Assembly (NCBI GenBank): GCA_903813345.2
Contig: CAIIXF020000008.1
Location: forward strand, 21,996,822 to 22,060,821
DNA from: Owenia fusiformis
Lineage: Eukaryota; Annelida; Polychaeta; Sabellida; Oweniidae
Length of the DNA stretch: 64,000 bases
Reading direction: 5' to 3'
The position numbers and the translations under genes are program-made. Shown piece by piece: positions 58,910-64,000 of the stretch. The notes under the pieces were generated by a model. That model ran no database searches and was not told the DNA's origin. It saw only the letters and a program-made list of their open reading frames with translations. Every line of letters begins with the position of its first letter. The first letter of the stretch is position 1.

Positions 58910-61900
58910 TGTATAATTTCCCTGGGTACTCCACACTTGGTGTTATGGGAAGAAAATTAGTCCTCATGCATGGTTTATGTGCTTTTGAGATTATGAAATG
59001 ACTAAAACCACAGACTTAAGATTGGAAAGACTGATGGATTACACTTGAGATTTTTTACAGGGTGATTATACTGTATATGTATTTACAATTGCTTACTTAG
59101 CATCATTAGCTTTCATATATAATGCAGAACATGTTATATTATTTAGCATCAATACTATATATGAGTAAGCATGAATGATATATTGTATTTTATATGTTTT
59201 TAAAGTCATAGGTGATCATAATAAATCTGTTTCTCATGTAATACTATTTACTAGTACTGTACATGACAGGTCATTCAAGGATATGCCATTGATCTAGGCC
59301 AACTTAAGATATAAATCATTCTTGGGAGGATATTAAAGCTTTTATTCATCTTGAAGAGAGTTAACTTTATGAATGTGAATGTACATGCTGCTATTAGTGC
59401 TAGTATGCTGCAATTAAAGGACACATGCTAAGTTAAAAAATGTTTTATCATTAATTCAAATATTATTTCGTAGGATTAAAAAGTCATGATTGATAAGTTG
59501 ATTGTTGGAGAAAAATGACCCATTTTAAAATATTGCCATTTTGCCGTAAGTGTAAAAAGCTTCAAATAGGGTAAAAAGAGTGACAGTGTCGTTGTTTAAC
59601 ATAAGTGATCCACATCCATGATTAATAGTAAAAAGGGTCATTTTTGCAAAATGTATGTACAAGTGTAAGCATAAACATCAATTGAATTCCCTGAAATGAA
59701 GTTATTTTGATATATTAAAAATAGGAATATTCAGCTATTGACCACAAACAAATTGTGACATTTTTTGAAAATGTTTCAGATATTTCCTTATTAAGGATTT
59801 ATTGCAATCACCAGGGATGACTTTCAAATGTTCTCAAATATTTGATTTTATGATTCCGCTGATCACCCAAGCTTTACATGGGACATGTAGATTTCCCTGT
59901 GTACCAAATGTCATATATCTGCCTTTTTATTAAGCTTAAAATTCCAGGCATGTTTGGCTATAGGAAAGTGTCTCCAGCCCAACCAATTCAGTTAATCCCT
60001 TTCCAAAATTATTCAAATAATTATCCATCCAATTGCATTCTCTAGAATTCCCGAGAAGAGTTTTCACAATTTCTGCATGTGAAACACTATAGAGGATTCT
60101 GTCTGCTTTCTTTATAGGTAATTCCTTAGGGATTTCTCCATGTGTTGTTTTTTGAAGAAAGGGCTGAAATACATGGGAGGGATGCTTTGTGTGTCTGTGC
60201 ATAGTAATTTAGCCACAGTAAACTTGAGAGAGGCGATTGGAATCCTTGAGGAATAAAGATCTATTGCTTCGGTGCATGCACTGTGTTTATAACCATATTT
60301 GAGCTATTTTATAGATGTTTTAGTATGTCTTATGGGAATAGGTGAATATTGTCCTTTTGTGTGTTACTTTCAATTGCTTTTCGAGAAAACTTCTTTTTTA
60401 ATTAATAAACTTACTGCTGTGCATGTCAGCGTACATGTTTTGCGTGTTTTTATTTTTGAGCCTGAACGTGATCGCAATATATAGTATCGAAATGGGTTTT
60501 GGTATTTCCTTTCATGTTGAGATTTTATTGATCTCTATGTACAAATGTGCAAGTTATTTATCCGAAGTTAAATGTTAGCTTTGATTTTAATCAAAATTGT
60601 ACCGAATGAAAATGGTTTGTGTATGGAGTTCAGGACCTTGTAAAACTAGTTCACACAAATAATTTACATATGTACAGGCAAAAGTAAAAACTGAATTGAT
60701 TTTTGATATTCATCCAAAGTTAGTTCCCCCACTGATCAATGAAGTGGAATATACATGATTTTGGTCCATCAATGTATTTTATAAGACACTCAAGGAGTAC
60801 GCTTTTGTGGAGCTGAGGGGGAAAGGGTGGATGGGACAATGACTTAAAGCAAAACAATAATGGAGATGCAAATACGGTTTCCCATATATTCATGGCGTCT
60901 TTAGTTGCCAATTCAATTAATGATTATGTAGTGTTTTATAATTCGCTTTGTATTTCTAGTTTGGATTTCTGAATTTTTCCAATTTTTGAATATCGAGTTT
61001 CTAATGTCTTTCCAAAGAATTTGACTTTGCATCTCAAAGGATATGGAGGGCTTTGTATACATTATACTTAATAAGCTGAGCTGATGAATCTAAGGTGACA
61101 TCTTAGCTGTTTTTTATCACATAGTTCCTGGATAAAAACTGCCTCCCCTGGTATTGTTATATAACACTCATTATCAAATCCCATATGTTGCCATCAAAGA
61201 AATCTGATCAGGCCTATATTTTTTTATATTTTTCATGTTTCTGCATACCAATTACCCCGAACCACTGTAGCTCTGGGTGCCTTATGACATTTGTACATTA
61301 GATTGTTCTAAAGTATCCTCCTGCCTCCTACCTGGCTTCAAGCTGATCATATTCTGCGCTATTGTAATGTTTCTATAATGCCGAACAAGTCAGAATGCCA
61401 CATTTGCTCCAAATGAGATAACTGGGGGAGTAGTGTGTTTGTACACATGTCTCACATGATTTCATTTTTCCCCTGAAATATTAGTTCTCTGGTAGTGGGT
61501 AGGTATTTTTGTTTGGCATGTTATAATAGATCATTTTATTTTGCTTGGTCATTGCAACCTTCTCTAACTGAAATCTATAATCCCCGCAAGGGATATGTAC
61601 TATGTGGCTGATAATGTGCTTTTGTTCTCCCAAATCATGATTCTACTGGGATTTGTGCTTGGTCCCGAAGGGCATTGTATTGCATGTCATCATTGCAGTT
61701 TGAGTTAGGGCTTAGTGTAGGTGTATTGACTTTCTGTACAATGCCCTTAGGTATAAAGCAAGCATTATCCCATTCTTTCAAGATTCCTTTTGAAATCATT
61801 TTATATTTCAGTAGTTTGAGTACAAAATATGTCTTGTTGAAGATGATTTTGGGTGCTGTGAGTTAGGGGAGAATGATTTTTATTTGGTAGTTCATGGGAT

Positions 61901-62756
61901 GGCAAACTCTAGATTTGGTAAGCTGCTGAAGCATGCCATTTGATCAAGGAGTATTAAAGAGAAAGATTTTATCACAATATTGGTAGTTTATGTAATAAGA
62001 TATGTCTAAGGGAAGAACATGGTTACTCTGACTTAGACTCACTCACATCTTGGGATTGGAACAAAATAATGCAATGTTTCATTACCCTTTGGCCACTTGG
62101 CAATACACTGTGTACCATGCTCTACAATGAACACTAAATATCTGAGCTATCTCGGCCAATCAAAGCATGCTATCCCTCAAAGACTCTTGTAGGAATTTTT
62201 ACCATGATGCTCTCTGATTCATTGAACTCTAAGAGGATTGGTTCTTCTCAGAGGGTAGTGTTCTGAGGTCAGGGTACTATTTAATTTGAATATAACATTC
62301 ATTCTTACTTGCAGAGGTTTATATTGTCTGCTATAGTTATATCAGGAATTATGAAATACCCAATTGCACATTTAACCATTATTTTGCAGTCAGAGTGACT
62401 CCAGCGATTAAAGGAACATAAAATTGCATGGAAACATAAATCATTTCAAGTAATCGTGACATATTAAATTGTAAGGAACATTAAATCATTTGCAGTAATC
62501 TCTATAGGTATAAGTCACTGTAGAGATAGAGTGCTATAAGTCACTGGTAATGGAAACTTGTGAAGATAAGCTGGTTGTTAGCATTTCTCTTGACTCTATC
62601 AATTAATTACCTCTGGCCTATATAAACTTTGTATTGGTCATGTTAATGGTAATCTCAAAAATGTTGGCTATTTGTAAAATACTAACATTTCTTTCAAATG
62701 ATGTACTGGCTGGAGACTTGCCTTTACATTATATGTGTCATCCTGATACTTGTCCG

Positions 62757-62935
62757 GAGCCAGATTTTACAAAGGGGGGAGCTTTTGCCAAGGGGGGGGA
62801 TTTTACGCTTTTGGCTAAAATTCATTCGAGAAGTGCTCAGAATGGTGAAAACTGCATAATTTTGAAAGAATTTCTGGCCAGGAGAGGAGCTTTCGCTCTC
62901 CCAACTCTCCCCCCTGGCTATGGGCCTGCTGATAA
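62757..62935. mobile_element. Copy of the GCCCATAGC element
   Basis: Same orientation as the 21355 copy: G-runs at the left, GAAGTGCTCAGAATGGTGAA inside, and CCCCCCTGGCTATGGGCCTG at the right end. Confidence 0.7.
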
Positions 62936-63018
62936 ACCATCCTTCCGAATCTCAGGATAGCAACTACAGGAGAGTGGATGGCAATTAAACTTGTAGGGGG
63001 CTCCAAGCTAAGGTTGAA

Positions 63019-63100
63019 GGTATGGTTGCCTGGCTGCACAAGCTGGCAATCAGTCCATGGCTGGTTAAGTTCATTGCCAAGAGTGAAAAGTTATTGCCCA
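63019..63100. repeat. Dispersed repeat shared with 18427-18525
   Basis: Contains GGTTGCCTGGCTGCACAAGC, TGGCAATCAGTCCATGG and CCAAGAGTGAAAAGTTATTG, parallel to the copy in the last POLR1C intron. Confidence 0.5.
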
Positions 63101-64000
63101 CGTGTGTCATAGACTTCGATTTTTGAATACTGGTCTTGTGGGAATAAAAAACTGTCTTTGCAGAATGCTCATAATGTGTTTAACTATTTATACAAAAAAA
63201 GTATTCTGGAGATGGTCCCTGTTCCCTTTGCTTTCCTTTATTTTAATAAGGTACTCCTCAGATTTTCAGGCTCTTAATACAAACCGGTAAAACAGTAAAG
63301 AAGCCATGTTCATGTACTTTAAATGTTATGCTTTGAGGCAGGTCTTTTACAAGTAAATCATTTTTTATGAATTTCAAAGATAATGCTTTTCCCCTTTGCT
63401 TCAATATTTGGATTTAGCTAGGTAAAGGGCCAATGGGGTGGTGACATTGATGAAATGGTTTTCTATTAGATATAGCATGTAATTGATGTCAGCTATCATT
63501 ACATTAAAAAAATCACCTATAATCCAGCTGATTAATTAATTAACAAGTGTAGCAATCAATCACTTTTGCGCCATCTATTATCATTTGAGGATGTTTTGAA
63601 TAAATACAGATTTGTTCATATTTGCTTCTTTGTATTTAATTGTACAGTTTCATGATTGTAGTGCATAAAAAGTAAGCTGATCTAAATTAGAAATAAAAGT
63701 AGCATGTGTGTGTATCACATCTCTTTCCAAGAAAATATTGTCAAAATGATCATGATTTTAAGTAGAAAATAGAATGAAAAAGAGCGGAATTAGTGAGAAA
63801 TAAAGTATGCAAGATAAGTTAACACTTTGAATTTCATAGAAATAACAGAAAATTAGGTACTATCTCTAGTAGTTCATTCAAATTTTAGAGAGAAAGGGTG
63901 TGGAATAGGCTTCATAATTACACAGCTAGCTCAACCTTAAATTAAAAGTGCAATTTATAACGCTAATTTTTAGCTATTGATTTCTTGAAAGAAATAGTAC

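Larger units (their letters stand above)
48995..64000. other. 15 kb without a supported gene
   Basis: Apart from the IRF2BP 3' UTR, no exon, RNA gene or mobile-element coding sequence could be supported on either strand. The longest open frame (54601-54984) is a minisatellite artefact. The region contains the inverted-repeat elements at 49403, 52454, 58772 and 62757, the minisatellite at 54645, and degenerate dispersed repeats. Confidence 0.5.

Noticed and set aside
1-64000. CRISPR arrays, operons, ribosome-binding sites
   Set aside because: The window is animal nuclear DNA with spliced genes; no such structures were seen.

Overview
This is animal nuclear DNA: AT-rich, with GT-AG introns, dense short interspersed repeats and long intergenic stretches. 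The protein-coding genes match bilaterian families closely. An AP-2 sigma subunit of exactly 142 residues, a POLR1C of 346 residues, a TALPID3/KIAA0586-like gene and one IRF2BP-family gene point to an invertebrate bilaterian such as a lophotrochozoan, hemichordate or echinoderm. I cannot place it more narrowly from sequence alone.

Layout, left to right. Bases 1-940 hold the 5' end of an LTR retroelement read on the minus strand: an 875-bp LTR plus a perfect 18-nt tRNA-Pro type primer-binding site; the body lies outside the window. From 3264 to 15248 (+) are the last four exons of an unrecognised type I membrane protein, with one candidate alternative 3' exon. Convergent to it, 18123-29728 (-) is a complete nine-exon POLR1C, the alpha-like subunit shared by RNA polymerases I and III. 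Its introns hold a cluster of three intron-containing tRNA-Tyr genes plus a tRNA-Tyr fragment, an 809-bp Mutator-like element with an exact 9-bp target duplication, a recent 112-bp tandem duplication that copies the start of exon 4 with a stop codon, and a 5'-truncated CR1/Jockey-type LINE with a long open frame.

POLR1C is head to head with AP2S1 (+, 29823-34762), only 94 bp between start codons, so the two must share a promoter; it holds a perfect NRF1-like palindrome and a YY1 site. AP2S1 exon 1 codes only for the initiator Met. Its first intron contains a 2.4-kb foldback (long inverted repeat) element and a second inverted-repeat element with internal tandem repeats. Next is a TALPID3-like gene (+, 38482-42684), of which only the N-terminal half is visible. 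Then comes a single-exon IRF2BP-family gene (47345-48994, +). The final 15 kb shows no gene I can support; it has degenerate minisatellites, small inverted-repeat elements and dispersed repeats.

The genes serve general cell functions (Pol I/III transcription, endocytosis, cilia/Hedgehog signalling, transcriptional co-regulation). The most unusual points are the tRNA-Tyr cluster in sense orientation inside a gene for a Pol III subunit, the duplicated premature-stop exon in the same gene, and the apparent loss or displacement of the C-terminal half of the TALPID3-like gene.
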